A stretch of DNA of 64,000 bases from Bradyrhizobium jicamae (GCF_001440395.1 NZ_LLXZ01000127.1:13039-77038), one strand, 5' to 3'; positions 33,730-43,396 are shown, numbered from the stretch's first letter. Translations and numbers: made by a program. The notes: generated by a model not told the origin, from the sequence alone.

Positions 33730-35775
33730 ATGCCTGACCAGAATACGCCCGCCTCGGGATTCCAGTTCGGCCTCGCTAATTTGAAACCGGCCGACCCCGT
33801 GCAAAAGATCACCCTCACCTTCCCCGACGGCGCCAAGCGCGAATTTGCCAAGGACATTACCGGCCTCGACATCGCCAGGGGCATCTCGCCCTCGCTGGCC
33901 AAGCGCACGGTCGCGATGGCGCTGGACGGCGTGGTCGCCGATCTCAACGATCCGATCTCGGACGACGCGAAGATCGAGCTGATCAACCGCGAAGACCCCC
34001 GCGCGCTGGAACTGATCCGGCACGACTGCGCGCATGTGCTGGCGGAAGCGGTGCAGTCGCTGTGGCCGGGCACGCAGGTCACCATCGGCCCGGTGATCGA
34101 GAACGGCTTCTATTACGACTTCTTCCGCAACGAGCCGTTCACGCCGGAAGATTTCGCCGCGATCGAGAAGCGGATGCGCGAGATCATCGCGCGCGACAAG
34201 CCTTTCACCAAGGAAGTGTGGGATCGCGAAAAGACCAAGCAGGTGTTCCGCGACAAGGGCGAGGCCTTCAAGGTCGAACTGGTCGATGCCATTCCCGGCG
34301 ACGAACCGATCAAGATCTATTTCCAGGGCGACTGGTTCGATCTCTGCCGCGGCCCGCATATGTCGTCGACGGGCAAGATCGGCAACGCCTTCAAGCTGAT
34401 GAAGGTGGCGGGCGCCTATTGGCGCGGCGACGCCAACAACCCGATGCTGACGCGCATCTACGGCACGGCCTTCGCCAGGCAGGAAGAACTCGACGCCTAC
34501 ATGAAACAGATCGAGGAAGCCGAGAAGCGCGACCACCGCAAGCTCGGCCGTGAGCTCGACCTGTTTCACTTCCAGGAGGAAGGCCCGGGCGTGGTGTTCT
34601 GGCACCCGAAGGGCTGGACCATCTTCCAGGCGCTGATCGCCTATATGCGGCGCCGCCTGACCGGCGACTATGACGAGGTCAACGCGCCGCAGATCCTCGA
34701 CAAGGTCTTGTGGGAGACCTCCGGCCACTGGGACTGGTATCGCGAGAACATGTTCGCGGCGCAGTCGGCCGGCGACGAGGCCGAGGACAAGCGCTGGTTT
34801 GCCCTGAAGCCGATGAACTGTCCCGGCCATGTGCAGATCTTCAAGCACGGCCTGAAGAGCTACCGCGACCTGCCCTTGCGCCTGGCCGAGTTCGGCGTGG
34901 TGCATCGCTACGAGGCATCAGGCGCGATGCACGGCCTGATGCGCGTGCGCGGCTTCACCCAGGACGATGCGCATGTGTTCTGCACCGAGGCCCAGCTTGC
35001 GGAGGAATGCCTCAAGATCAACGAGCTAATCCTGTCGACCTACGCCGATTTCGGATTCGATGGCGAATTGACGGTCAAGCTCTCGACGCGTCCGGAGAAG
35101 CGCGTCGGCACCGACGAGATGTGGGATCACGCCGAGCGCGTGATGGCGACCGTGCTGGCGGAAATCCAGGCCAGCGGCAACAACCGCATCAAGACCGAGA
35201 TCAATCCGGGCGAAGGCGCGTTCTACGGGCCGAAGTTCGAATATGTGCTGCGTGACGCCATCGGCCGTGACTGGCAATGCGGCACCACGCAGGTCGACTT
35301 CAACCTGCCGGAACGTTTCGGCGCGTTCTACATCGACGCCGACGGCTCGAAGAAGGCGCCGGTGATGGTCCATCGCGCGATCTGCGGCTCGATGGAGCGC
35401 TTCATCGGTATCCTGATCGAGCACTTCGCCGGCAACTTCCCGCTCTGGCTGGCGCCGACTCAGGTCGTGGTCACGACCATCACCTCCGAGGGCGATGAGT
35501 ACGCCAAGGTGGTCGCCGCCGCCGCGCGGCGCGCCGGCCTGCGCGTCGAGATCGACCTGCGCAACGAGAAGATCAACTACAAGGTCCGCGAACACTCGCT
35601 GGCGAAGATCCCAGCCCTGCTCGTCGTCGGCAAGAAGGAAGCCGAGACCCATTCGGTTTCGATCCGCCGGCTCGGCAGCGATGGCCAGAAGGTAATGCCG
35701 ACCGACGAGGCGCTCGCCGCGCTGGTCGAGGAAGCAACCCCGCCGGACGTCAAGCGGGCGCGGGTGGCCGTCTGA
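33730..35775 (+). CDS. thrS: Threonine-tRNA ligase
   Basis: This is a 681-residue class II aminoacyl-tRNA synthetase charging tRNA-Thr. Domains in order are the TGS domain (about 20-85), the editing domain with HDCAHVLAEAVQSLWP and the zinc-dependent catalytic core. In the core the ligands appear in MNCPGHVQIF (Cys), RYEASGAMHGLMRVRGFTQDDAH (motif 2, His) and the C-terminal motif 3 (VMVHRAICGSMERFIGILIEH). The anticodon-binding domain ends the protein. The ATG at 33730 has AGGAG seven bases upstream and was chosen over a longer frame from 33640. No T-box leader, expected only in Gram-positives, is present. Confidence 0.97.
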   Translation: MPDQNTPASGFQFGLANLKPADPVQKITLTFPDGAKREFAKDITGLDIARGISPSLAKRTVAMALDGVVADLNDPISDDAKIELINREDPRALELIRHDCAHVLAEAVQSLWPGTQVTIGPVIENGFYYDFFRNEPFTPEDFAAIEKRMREIIARDKPFTKEVWDREKTKQVFRDKGEAFKVELVDAIPGDEPIKIYFQGDWFDLCRGPHMSSTGKIGNAFKLMKVAGAYWRGDANNPMLTRIYGTAFARQEELDAYMKQIEEAEKRDHRKLGRELDLFHFQEEGPGVVFWHPKGWTIFQALIAYMRRRLTGDYDEVNAPQILDKVLWETSGHWDWYRENMFAAQSAGDEAEDKRWFALKPMNCPGHVQIFKHGLKSYRDLPLRLAEFGVVHRYEASGAMHGLMRVRGFTQDDAHVFCTEAQLAEECLKINELILSTYADFGFDGELTVKLSTRPEKRVGTDEMWDHAERVMATVLAEIQASGNNRIKTEINPGEGAFYGPKFEYVLRDAIGRDWQCGTTQVDFNLPERFGAFYIDADGSKKAPVMVHRAICGSMERFIGILIEHFAGNFPLWLAPTQVVVTTITSEGDEYAKVVAAAARRAGLRVEIDLRNEKINYKVREHSLAKIPALLVVGKKEAETHSVSIRRLGSDGQKVMPTDEALAALVEEATPPDVKRARVAV

Positions 35776-35857
35776 TCATAATCGATCTAAAATGGCTTCC
35801 GCTGGACCGGCTGCGCCCCTATCTCTGGCGCAGCCATTTCCGACGAGAGACATCCTT

Positions 35858-36421
35858 GTGCCCGATGCTATTGAACTGCTGAAGATCCGCCGCTCGGTAA
35901 AGCCGCGCGAGATGAGCGGCCCTGGCCCCACTGCCAGCGAACTCGATACCATCCTGACCATCGGTGCGCGGGTACCCGATCACGGCAAGCTGACGCCGTG
36001 GCGCTTCATCGTGTTTGAGGGCGACGCCCGGGCGCGCGCCGGCGACATCATCGCGCGGGTGTTTGCCAAGAAGAACCCGTCCGCGCCGGCCGCCGATATC
36101 GAGGTTGAAAAGCGGCGGCTGATGGACGCGCCGCTGGTGATCGCCGTGGTGAGCTTTATCCGGCCGCACCCCAAGGTGCCGGCCTGGGAGCAGGAACTAT
36201 CCGCCGGCGCCAGCGCCATGAACATCGTCACCGCCGCCACCGCGCTGGGCTACGGTGCCAACTGGCTCACCGGCTGGTTCGCATTCGACCGCGACGTGCT
36301 CGACGGGCTCGGCTTGAAGGCGGACGAAAGGCTTGCCGGCTTCATTCATATCGGCACCCCGGCAAAGCCCGCCGAGGATCGTCCGCGCCCGGTATTGTCC
36401 GAGATCGTGACGCGGTTCTAG
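35858..36421 (+). CDS. Nitroreductase-family flavoprotein
   Basis: This is a 187-residue FMN-dependent oxidoreductase of the small nitroreductase/YdjA type. It opens with the family N-terminus PDAIELLKIRRSVKPREM, in which RRSV contacts FMN, followed by ARVPDHGKLTPWRFIVFEG and the Gly-rich WEQELSAGASAMNIVTAATALGYGANW that covers the flavin. It reduces nitro or quinone compounds with NAD(P)H in vitro; the cellular substrate is unknown. The GTG at 35858 fits the family start and has GAGAG upstream. An ATG at 35792 adds 22 residues and would begin 17 bases after the thrS stop. It is probably in the thrS transcription unit. Confidence 0.85.
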   Translation: MPDAIELLKIRRSVKPREMSGPGPTASELDTILTIGARVPDHGKLTPWRFIVFEGDARARAGDIIARVFAKKNPSAPAADIEVEKRRLMDAPLVIAVVSFIRPHPKVPAWEQELSAGASAMNIVTAATALGYGANWLTGWFAFDRDVLDGLGLKADERLAGFIHIGTPAKPAEDRPRPVLSEIVTRF

Positions 36422-36437
36422 ACGTGCGGTTCTAGAC
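36412..36437 (+). repeat. Short direct duplication at the nitroreductase stop codon
   Basis: GCGGTTCTAGAC occurs twice (36412-36423 and 36426-36437), two bases apart. The first copy contains the TAG stop; the second lies just outside the gene. It looks like replication slippage. Confidence 0.7.
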
Positions 36438-36573
36438 TTGGGTTCGTCACATTCGCTGTTTGCGACTTTAGACAGCTCTCTTGATCTTCATTCAACGGGA
36501 TGCCCGGCGCAAAACTCTCGTTCTGCGCCGGAAATTGTCGCGTCGTCACGACATGCGACCATCGCGCGCACGA

Positions 36574-37425
36574 TCAACCCCACAGATGGTCGAAATGCTG
36601 GTGCGCCACGTTGCTCAATTCGGCGAGCTGCGCGCTGTGCAAATCAGCGCCCGATGCGGCGGCTGCATCGCTGCGGTCACCCTGGATTGAATGCAGCAGA
36701 GATGCGAGATCGGCGAAGCGGCCGCCAAGGTCACCGCCGAAGGCATGGGCCGTGGCGCCATCGCCCGTGCCGGCATCTGCACCGGTGCCGATGGTGGTGC
36801 CCGTGGCGCCATCGCCCGCAGCCGTCTGGGTTCCGCCACAGCCGCCGGCGCCGCCATTGTCCGCACCTGCGGTCGGCGTTGTCGGCGTGTCAGTCGCGGT
36901 GTCGGGCGGCGTGGTCCCCGTGCCCGCATCCGACATGTCGGTGGTGTTGGCGCCATAGAGCGCCACGATGCCGTCGATGTCGGATTGAGCCAAACCGGTG
37001 AGATCGAAATTGGCGGTCGAGTTCATTACCGCGGGATCGTCGTTGAAGTGACCCAGTCCAATCGCATGTCCGATCTCGTGGATCGCGACGAGGCTAAATT
37101 CCGAGCCACTCAGATTGTCGCCGCTATCGAACCGGATGTCCGCACTCTGAAGTTGGCCTCCTGTAAAGCTGAAGCCCGTGACCCCCAGGACGTTGCCGGC
37201 GCCATCGAGCGCACTGTTCGAAAAATCGATGTCCGCATTGGCCGTGGACGAGACTTGCTGGAATTGGATATTGGCAACCTCGGACCATTCAGCGAATGCG
37301 GCATTGATCGATTGCAGTTCTGCCTGGGAGATACTGTTATCAACGGCCCAGGTGACCGTCCCACCCGCAGTGCCCAGTTCGGGTGAGCCCCATTTTGCGC
37401 CTTCGAGGCTGAAATCGACCGCCAT
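36574..37425 (-). CDS. Matrixin-type zinc metalloprotease with a low-complexity tail
   Basis: This is a 283-residue metzincin. The zinc site HEIGHAIGLGH (H116, E117, H120, H126) and the Met-turn (PAVMNS, M134) are complete, and the preceding domain matches peptidase M10/matrixin folds (TVTWAVDNSISQAEL, FAEWSEVANIQFQQV). Residues 165-240 are Thr/Gly/Ala-rich low complexity, followed by a helical C-terminus with HQHFDHLWG. No N-terminal signal peptide is present, so export, if any, would use another route such as a type I system. No RTX nonapeptides were seen. The ATG at 37425 follows a perfect AAGGAGATACC ribosome site; an upstream frame to 37530 was rejected. Confidence 0.86.
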   Translation of the reverse strand: MAVDFSLEGAKWGSPELGTAGGTVTWAVDNSISQAELQSINAAFAEWSEVANIQFQQVSSTANADIDFSNSALDGAGNVLGVTGFSFTGGQLQSADIRFDSGDNLSGSEFSLVAIHEIGHAIGLGHFNDDPAVMNSTANFDLTGLAQSDIDGIVALYGANTTDMSDAGTGTTPPDTATDTPTTPTAGADNGGAGGCGGTQTAAGDGATGTTIGTGADAGTGDGATAHAFGGDLGGRFADLASLLHSIQGDRSDAAAASGADLHSAQLAELSNVAHQHFDHLWG

Positions 37426-37731
37426 GGTATCTCCTTCACTGTTGACGTAGATCAAGATCGCAGTGTCGGAGACGTAAGCTGTCTGGTTGACGAGACTGAG
37501 GCTCTCGTTGGCGAGAGTGGGGCGATACAACGCTCATTGAATGATAAGCAATAATGCGACGAGCCGACGCAGCTTTGCAGCGTCGAGCATCAAACAAGAT
37601 GGCCCATGCGGGAATCGCGACCAACGAGGCCGAAGCCGTGCTTCGGTGCGTTGCGGCCTGATTGGCCGAACAGCAAGAGCTGTGCTGTTTTACACGCAGA
37701 TGAGCACGGCCTCGTCTGAACCCGCGACCAC
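37426..37731. other. Intergenic region upstream of the matrixin gene
   Basis: This 306-base stretch contains the minus-strand promoter of the protease and the end of the GGDEF-EAL gene. It includes AT-rich text near 37535-37560 (ATGATAAGCAATAATGCG). No gene, terminator with a T-run, or convincing operator was seen. Confidence 0.3.
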
Positions 37732-40212
37732 TTACGCTGCCTGCGAGACCCGCGCACCAAAACGAGCCAGTAATTCCGCGATCTCCGACGCCGGCTTCGC
37801 TGCGCTGAACAGGAAGCCCTGCACCTGGTTACAGCCTTCGGCGCGCAACCAGTCGAGTTGGTCGGTCGTCTCGACACCTTCGGCCGTGGTGGTGATGTTG
37901 AGGCTGCGGCCAAGGCCGGAGATCGCGCGCACGATCGCGACGCAATCGGTGCGCTCGACAAGGTCCTTCACGAAAGAGCGGTCGATCTTGATCTTGTCGA
38001 ACGGAAAACTGCGAAGATAGCTGAGGCTCGAATAGCCGGTGCCGAAATCGTCCATCGATATGCTGACGCCGAGCTCTCGCAACTGATGCAGGATCGCCAG
38101 GTTGGCTTCGGTCTCGGCCAGGAACACCGACTCGGTGATTTCAAGTTCGAGCCGCCTCGGCGACAGGCCGGAATGCGCCAACGCCGAAATCACCGCCTGA
38201 ACCAGGTTGCGGCTGCGAAACTGGACCGGCGACAGATTGACCGCGACCTTGATGTCGTCCGGCCAGTTCGCCGCTTCCGAGCAAGCCTCTCGCAGCACCC
38301 ACTCGCCGAGCGCCACGATCAATCCAATGTCCTCGGCGACCGGAATGAACTCTGCCGGCGAGATCATGCCCTTTTCCGGATTGCGCCAGCGCAACAGCGA
38401 TTCGAACCCGCTGATCCGGTTGGCGGCAATATCGACCAGCGGCTGATAGTGCAGTTCGAATTCACCACTGGCGAACGCGCGGCGCAGGTCGCGCTCCATG
38501 TCGCGGCGCTTCTGTGCCTGGCGGTCCATCTCGGGCTCGAAGAAGCGGTGGACGCCACCGCCATCGGATTTTGCCCGGTAGAGCGCCATGTCGGCATTGC
38601 GCATCAATTCCTCGCAGGTCGCGCCATCGCCGGGCGAGAGCGCAATACCGACGCTGGCGCCGACGATAACCTCGATGCCGTCGAGGTCGTAGCGCGCGCT
38701 CAACGCGCCAATCAGCCGGTCGGCAAAATCGCTCACCTCGTTCGGCGACACCTCGGAGGCCAGCACGATGGCGAATTCGTCACCGCCGAGCCGGGCGACG
38801 AGATTGTCGCCGCGAACCTCGGACTTCAGCCGCTCGGCCACCGACTTCAACAAGCGATCGCCCATCGGGTGACCGAATGAATCGTTGACTTTCTTGAACA
38901 GATCGAGATCGACACAAAGTACTGCGACGCGCCTGTTGCCGGACGCGCGCTCCAGCGCCTGGCGAAGGCCGTCCTGATAGAAGTCGCGGTTCGGCAGGTC
39001 GGTCAGGCCGTCATGATGGGCCATGTGCACAATCCGCGCTTCCGCCTTGCGGCGTTCGGTAATGTCGACGACGGCTACCAGATAGCCGTCGCGTCCGTCG
39101 AAGGCGACGCGCCGTCCAAACGTCAGCACATGGATTTCGCTGCCATCGGCCTTGAGATGCCGCCAGTCGCGACTCGAATTATAGACGTGGCCCAGCTGCT
39201 GCAGCGCCTGGCTGTGGCTTGCCCATTCGTCCGCCGGCCAGATCTGGCGAAGTTGCATCTGCAGAAAGGTTTCACGGGGATAGCCATAATGCCGGACGGC
39301 CGCGTCGTTGACGTTCAGGAATTGCGTCGTTTCGGCATCGAACACCCACATTGGCATTGGATTGTTGTCGAACAGCAGGCGGAATGAAACTTCGCTCCGC
39401 TTCAGCGCCGTGACGTCGGAAACCGTCAGCGACAGCATGTCGCCGAACGCCGTCACGCCCAGCCGCAGACAGCGGTCCTCGCTGTCGATCTCGATCTGAC
39501 CGCCGTGGCCGCCGCCGATGATGTCTCGTAGACGGCGGAGCACCTCCGGTCCGCACAGCAGATTTCCTCCAGTGGCGAGCCGGTGCCACAGCAATTCCGT
39601 CGACGGTTTCCGCAGCAGCCGCGCCGCACCCTGATTGAGATGAACGATCTGAAAATCGGACGGATTGCCATTAACGTCGCGAATCGCGGCCAGCGACAAT
39701 ACGCCCTCGTCGGTCGCCGAGAAGATCGTATCCAGCAGATTGAATTGTGCGTCGCGCTCGTTGACATAGGCGCCGACCAGGGTGGCGCCCCAACGCGAAG
39801 ACGTCGGCAGTGCCAGCACATCATAAGTTCGAACCAGCCCGTCGCGCACGCAATGCGCCGCCGCGAGATACGGGCGGCCGGTCTGCAACGCGTGAGATGC
39901 GGCTTCGCCGAGCGCCGTCGCGCAATCCGGCGGCAGCGCGCTCAAGGGAATGTCCCAGCGATCATCATTGAGCCATTGCTGGATATAGCGGCCGCTGTGC
40001 GAGACGGCGAACGTGTCGTCGTCGTTGCGAAGCAACACCACATGGTCCGCAAGCCGGCCGAGACTGCCAAGCATGACGTCTTCGTAGCGAGGCAAATACT
40101 CGCCCGGGCGCAACGCCGCCTGCCATTTGCGCTGCAAGACCGCGACGTCGGTGAACATCTCGGTGTTGAATTTCTCTGACGATTTTCTCGATGATCTGTT
40201 GGCCGCAACCAT
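37732..40212 (-). CDS. PAS-GGDEF-EAL cyclic-di-GMP enzyme
   Basis: This is an 826-residue soluble sensor that probably both makes and degrades c-di-GMP. An N-terminal sensor region (1-265) is followed by a PAS domain (about 273-390; FRLLFDNNPMPMWVFDAET, DWRHLKADGS, VVDITERRKAEA). The diguanylate cyclase domain (about 395-560) has an intact GGDEF at 476-480. The phosphodiesterase domain (about 575-820) has the motif as ESLLRW (E604), DDFGTGYSS and TTAEGVET, so catalytic residues look retained. No canonical RxxD inhibitory site precedes GGDEF. There are no membrane spans. A one-mismatch CtrA box lies 53-67 bases upstream. The gene stands alone. Confidence 0.93.
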   Translation of the reverse strand: MVAANRSSRKSSEKFNTEMFTDVAVLQRKWQAALRPGEYLPRYEDVMLGSLGRLADHVVLLRNDDDTFAVSHSGRYIQQWLNDDRWDIPLSALPPDCATALGEAASHALQTGRPYLAAAHCVRDGLVRTYDVLALPTSSRWGATLVGAYVNERDAQFNLLDTIFSATDEGVLSLAAIRDVNGNPSDFQIVHLNQGAARLLRKPSTELLWHRLATGGNLLCGPEVLRRLRDIIGGGHGGQIEIDSEDRCLRLGVTAFGDMLSLTVSDVTALKRSEVSFRLLFDNNPMPMWVFDAETTQFLNVNDAAVRHYGYPRETFLQMQLRQIWPADEWASHSQALQQLGHVYNSSRDWRHLKADGSEIHVLTFGRRVAFDGRDGYLVAVVDITERRKAEARIVHMAHHDGLTDLPNRDFYQDGLRQALERASGNRRVAVLCVDLDLFKKVNDSFGHPMGDRLLKSVAERLKSEVRGDNLVARLGGDEFAIVLASEVSPNEVSDFADRLIGALSARYDLDGIEVIVGASVGIALSPGDGATCEELMRNADMALYRAKSDGGGVHRFFEPEMDRQAQKRRDMERDLRRAFASGEFELHYQPLVDIAANRISGFESLLRWRNPEKGMISPAEFIPVAEDIGLIVALGEWVLREACSEAANWPDDIKVAVNLSPVQFRSRNLVQAVISALAHSGLSPRRLELEITESVFLAETEANLAILHQLRELGVSISMDDFGTGYSSLSYLRSFPFDKIKIDRSFVKDLVERTDCVAIVRAISGLGRSLNITTTAEGVETTDQLDWLRAEGCNQVQGFLFSAAKPASEIAELLARFGARVSQAA

Positions 40213-40264
40213 GCCCTGCCCCGCTTACGCGCACTCAATCCCGGGGCATCCAATGCAGCCGGGT

Positions 40265-40279
40265 TTAAGGCTGTGTAAA
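40265..40279. promoter_or_regulatory. CtrA-like box, one mismatch
   Basis: TTAAGGCTGTGTAAA has the form TTAA-N7-TAAA and lies 53-67 bases upstream of the GGDEF-EAL gene start. Confidence 0.35.
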
Positions 40280-40378
40280 AAATGCGGCAGCGGTACGCCG
40301 ATATGGCGATTATGACAGTTTTAAGCTGTGCGATGGTTAGTGCGCGTTAGAGACTATGACAGTCCAACGCGTAGACGT

Positions 40379-41467
40379 TCAGCGCGCGATGACCTCGACC
40401 TCGGTATCGACGCCGTTGACGACGTTGAATGGACGCTCGAACACCTTGCCTTCGTTCTTGGCAATGGCCCGGTATTCGCCTTCGGACAGGACGACGCGGG
40501 GAAACGCGCCGATCGATTCCTTGATGACGTCGCCGCCCGGCGTGATGACAGACCACGCGGTGTTGGCGAGCGCCTCGCCGCCCCTGTCGCCGACGAGTTT
40601 CAGCGTAATCACCGCCGCGCGGTGACTGACGGTGACGTCGGTCAGCTTGCCGGCCTGCACCCGGATGTCGGAGCGCACCACCGAGTTGGCGTCGCCGTAG
40701 TTGGAGATGATGTAGTAGGTCCCTTCAGGGAGCAGCGCGACGTCGGTGGCGGGAACGCTCGGCAGCAGCGGGCTGCGCTCGGCGCCGCCTTCGAACTGGC
40801 TGCCCTTGTACAACGCGAACGAAATCTGGTTCGGCGGAATCTTGCTGGAGCCGACGCGGCCTTCGATTCGCAGGCCTCCGGCCGGCAGCACGAAGGCGAC
40901 GCGGTCCGTCTCCGCCTTCAGGCTCACCGCCCGCACCGCGCTGACGAGGCCGAGGGCGACGTGGACGACGTAATTGCCGGGCGGCAGCACGATGTTCGGG
41001 GTCGCGCCGCGCTCCTCGCGAATCAGCTTGAACGTGCCGGTATCGTCGGGCTTGTCGGCGAACACCCGCCACACCAGCCCGCCATTGATGACCGGCAGGT
41101 CCTTGCCGTAACGCGCCGTCAGCGACAGCACCCCCTGGTTTGCGGGCGAGGCCCCCTGCGGCGCGGCCGCCGGCGGGGTCGTGGCGATCGAGGGGGGCAC
41201 GATGGTCGGCTGGTTCAGCGATGGCGGAACGGTCGGGATAGCGCCGGTCCCCGAGGGCGGCGCCAGGTTCATGGCCGGCCCGGTCTGAACATCCGGAACC
41301 GCGGCCGGCGGTACCGGTGGCGGGCGGTCTGAAAACATCTGGGCCGAAGCCGGGACCGAAAGCGCCGCGACGAGCGCCACTGCAAGCGCCAACGCCGGGA
41401 AAGGCCGTCCGCCCTGCCCGTTTCCAGCGATGCCGTTGCCGCCCGAAATCATGGCCATGCTTTTCAC
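40379..41467 (-). CDS. Exported protein of unknown function with repeated beta domains
   Basis: This 362-residue secreted protein has a signal peptide (FPALALAVALVAALSVPASA after about 20 Gly/Asn-rich residues). A long Pro/Ala-rich linker (about 44-115) leads into three or four beta-sandwich-like modules of 60-70 residues with repeated PxGxYxV patterns: LPPGNYVVHVALGLV, LPEGTYYIISNYGD and LSEGEYRAIAKNEG. The pattern suggests tandem carbohydrate- or protein-binding folds in the envelope. I do not recognise a named function. It is divergent from the patatin gene. Confidence 0.75.
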   Translation of the reverse strand: MKSMAMISGGNGIAGNGQGGRPFPALALAVALVAALSVPASAQMFSDRPPPVPPAAVPDVQTGPAMNLAPPSGTGAIPTVPPSLNQPTIVPPSIATTPPAAAPQGASPANQGVLSLTARYGKDLPVINGGLVWRVFADKPDDTGTFKLIREERGATPNIVLPPGNYVVHVALGLVSAVRAVSLKAETDRVAFVLPAGGLRIEGRVGSSKIPPNQISFALYKGSQFEGGAERSPLLPSVPATDVALLPEGTYYIISNYGDANSVVRSDIRVQAGKLTDVTVSHRAAVITLKLVGDRGGEALANTAWSVITPGGDVIKESIGAFPRVVLSEGEYRAIAKNEGKVFERPFNVVNGVDTEVEVIAR

Positions 41468-41685
41468 CGAAAACGCGGCAAATTCAAGCCTTGGTGGCGA
41501 AAGTCCGGCCGCCGGTCATGGCGGAACCGTGCGAGCACGTCATGTTGATGCTGCGGTCGCGGTCCAGTCACATTCCCTGCCTAGGCCAGCTTTGCCGGGG
41601 CATAAACCATGCATCGGGATCGAGATAGTCTATTCTGGCGCAGCCGCGCTGTGGCGAATATCGTGGCAGCCGCAGGAGAGTTTGC

Positions 41686-42774
41686 GTGTTGGACAGCTGG
41701 ATGGGGCGCGGCCAAAAGGGCTCCGATGCCCAAGACAAGGCCCAAGATAAGGCCCAAGACAAAGACAAGGTAGGGCTCGGCAGCATCCGCCGGCCGGTGA
41801 TCGGACTGGCGCTCGGCGGCGGCGCCGCCCGCGGCTTTGCCCATATCGGCATCGTCCGGACGCTGGTGGCCCATGGAATCATTCCCAATGTCGTGGTCGG
41901 AACGTCGATCGGCGCCGTGGTCGGCGGCGCCTATGCCGCCGGACATCTCGATACGCTGGAAGAATGGGCGCGCAGCCTGCAGCCGCGAACCGTCCTCTCC
42001 TATCTCGACATCCGCCTGAACGGTTCCGGCCTGATCGGCGGCGCCAAGCTCGCGGCCGAAATCGAGGCGGCGATGGGCCAGAACCTGATCGAGGACCTGC
42101 CGGTAAAATTCGCGACCGTCGCGACCGAGGTACGCACCGGTCACGAGATCTGGCTGACGCATGGCCCGATGGTGGATGCGATGCGCGCCTCCTACGCGCT
42201 GCCCGGCATCTTCTCGCCGATCCTGGTCGGAGACCGCTGGCTGGTCGACGGCGCGCTGGTCAATCCGGTGCCGGTGTCGGCGGCACGCGCGCTTGGCGCG
42301 GAAATCGTCATCGCCGCCAATCTTTCCAGCGACGTCTTTGCGCATTCCACGACGATCTATTCCCACGGCCCGACACCCGGCGTGTCGGTCTCGGTGATGC
42401 CGGAAGCGATGGCTGAACCCGAGCCGCGGAAACGCGGTATCGGAAAATTCTTCTCCGCGGAGCGCACGATGAAGCGTGAGTTCTTCGGCGGCGGCGGACG
42501 GCCCGGCATCTCCTCGGTGATGGTCGATGCCTTCAACATCATGCAGGACCGCATCACCCGCGCACGGCTTGCCGGCGATCCGCCGGATCTTCTGATCTCA
42601 CCCCGCGTCGGCAAGATCGGCTGGTTCGATTTTCATCGCGCCGACGATCTGATCGCCCATGGTGCGCGCGCTGCCGAGCGCGCCATCGATTCGATCCAGG
42701 AAGCGATCCACATTCTGGTGCCGCCGACGACAGCGAGCGAAGCCGCGGCGGCGGAAAAGGCCGAGAAGGAATAG
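41686..42774 (+). CDS. Patatin-like phospholipase (RssA-type)
   Basis: This is a 362-residue patatin-family acyl hydrolase. All catalytic parts are visible: the Gly-rich oxyanion loop LALGGGAARGFAHIG, the nucleophile elbow GTSIGA and the dyad Asp in DGALVNPVPV. It probably cleaves acyl chains from membrane lipids; the role of RssA-like proteins is not settled. The N-terminal linker contains a small Asp/Lys/Ala/Gln repeat (DKAQDKAQDKDK) encoded by a 12-bp tandem repeat near 41731-41768. The GTG at 41686 has AGGAGAG six bases upstream. The C-terminus of about 80 residues is extended. It converges with the CBS-domain gene, four bases away. Confidence 0.9.
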   Translation: MLDSWMGRGQKGSDAQDKAQDKAQDKDKVGLGSIRRPVIGLALGGGAARGFAHIGIVRTLVAHGIIPNVVVGTSIGAVVGGAYAAGHLDTLEEWARSLQPRTVLSYLDIRLNGSGLIGGAKLAAEIEAAMGQNLIEDLPVKFATVATEVRTGHEIWLTHGPMVDAMRASYALPGIFSPILVGDRWLVDGALVNPVPVSAARALGAEIVIAANLSSDVFAHSTTIYSHGPTPGVSVSVMPEAMAEPEPRKRGIGKFFSAERTMKREFFGGGGRPGISSVMVDAFNIMQDRITRARLAGDPPDLLISPRVGKIGWFDFHRADDLIAHGARAAERAIDSIQEAIHILVPPTTASEAAAAEKAEKE

Positions 42775-42777
42775 CGA

Positions 42778-43206
42778 TCAGGCCGTCTTGATGTAGTCGC
42801 GCAGCGCTTCCTGCTCGGCCTCGTATTCCTGGACGCGGCTCTTGACGATGTCGCCGATCGAGATCAGCCCGACGACCTTGCCGTCCTCGACCACGGGCAG
42901 ATGCCTGAACTTGCCGATCGTCATCATTTCCATGATGCCGGCGACGGTGTCGGACTCCCGGCAACTCACGACCTTGCGCGTCATGACGGCGCTGACCGGC
43001 TCCTCGAGAATCCTGGCGCCGCGCTCGCCCAGCACCCGCACAATGTCGCGCTCCGAAATGATGCCCTCGAGACGTCCCTGGTTCATCACCAGCACGGCGC
43101 CGATCTTGCGCTCACCGAGGAGCTTGATCGCGGCTGAAACCTTGGCGTCCGGTTCGACGCTCAGGATGTGATGGCCTTTGGTATCGAGAATTGTGCGTAC
43201 CGTCAT
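42778..43206 (-). CDS. Tandem CBS-domain protein
   Basis: This is a 142-residue cytoplasmic protein made of two CBS domains (residues 8-60 and 75-128), which together form one Bateman module binding adenine nucleotides. Typical strings are GAVLVMNQGRLEGIISERDIVR and HLPVVEDGKVVGLISIGDIVK. Such stand-alone modules sense energy state or bind NADH/AMP and influence partner enzymes; no partner is fused here. The ATG at 43206 follows TTCAGGAGGCGACA, an excellent ribosome site. The longer frame to 43269 is not needed. Confidence 0.93.
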   Translation of the reverse strand: MTVRTILDTKGHHILSVEPDAKVSAAIKLLGERKIGAVLVMNQGRLEGIISERDIVRVLGERGARILEEPVSAVMTRKVVSCRESDTVAGIMEMMTIGKFRHLPVVEDGKVVGLISIGDIVKSRVQEYEAEQEALRDYIKTA

Positions 43207-43396
43207 TGTCGCCTCCTGAATCCCTGTCGTGCCCCCGAGAGCCCGACTTGTTCGCGAGTCTTCAATCAACAGTTCCGCGCCGCTTTCGTTTCGGGCGCAG
43301 TTGGCAAGCGCGGCTGTCCTATGCGGCAGCGGCTTTAGCTTGCATTGAAACCTTGCGTGGATGATGGATTAAATCGCTCGTCGCCGCAAGCGGCGA

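Noticed and set aside
33688..34905. 405-codon minus-strand frame opposite thrS
   Set aside because: thrS is unambiguous on the plus strand; the mirror frame has repetitive Arg/Leu/Gln/His-rich composition.
36504..36531. Terminator after the matrixin gene (CCGGCGCA / TGCGCCGG)
   Set aside because: The stem is perfect, but the loop is 12 bases and no T-run follows on the minus strand.
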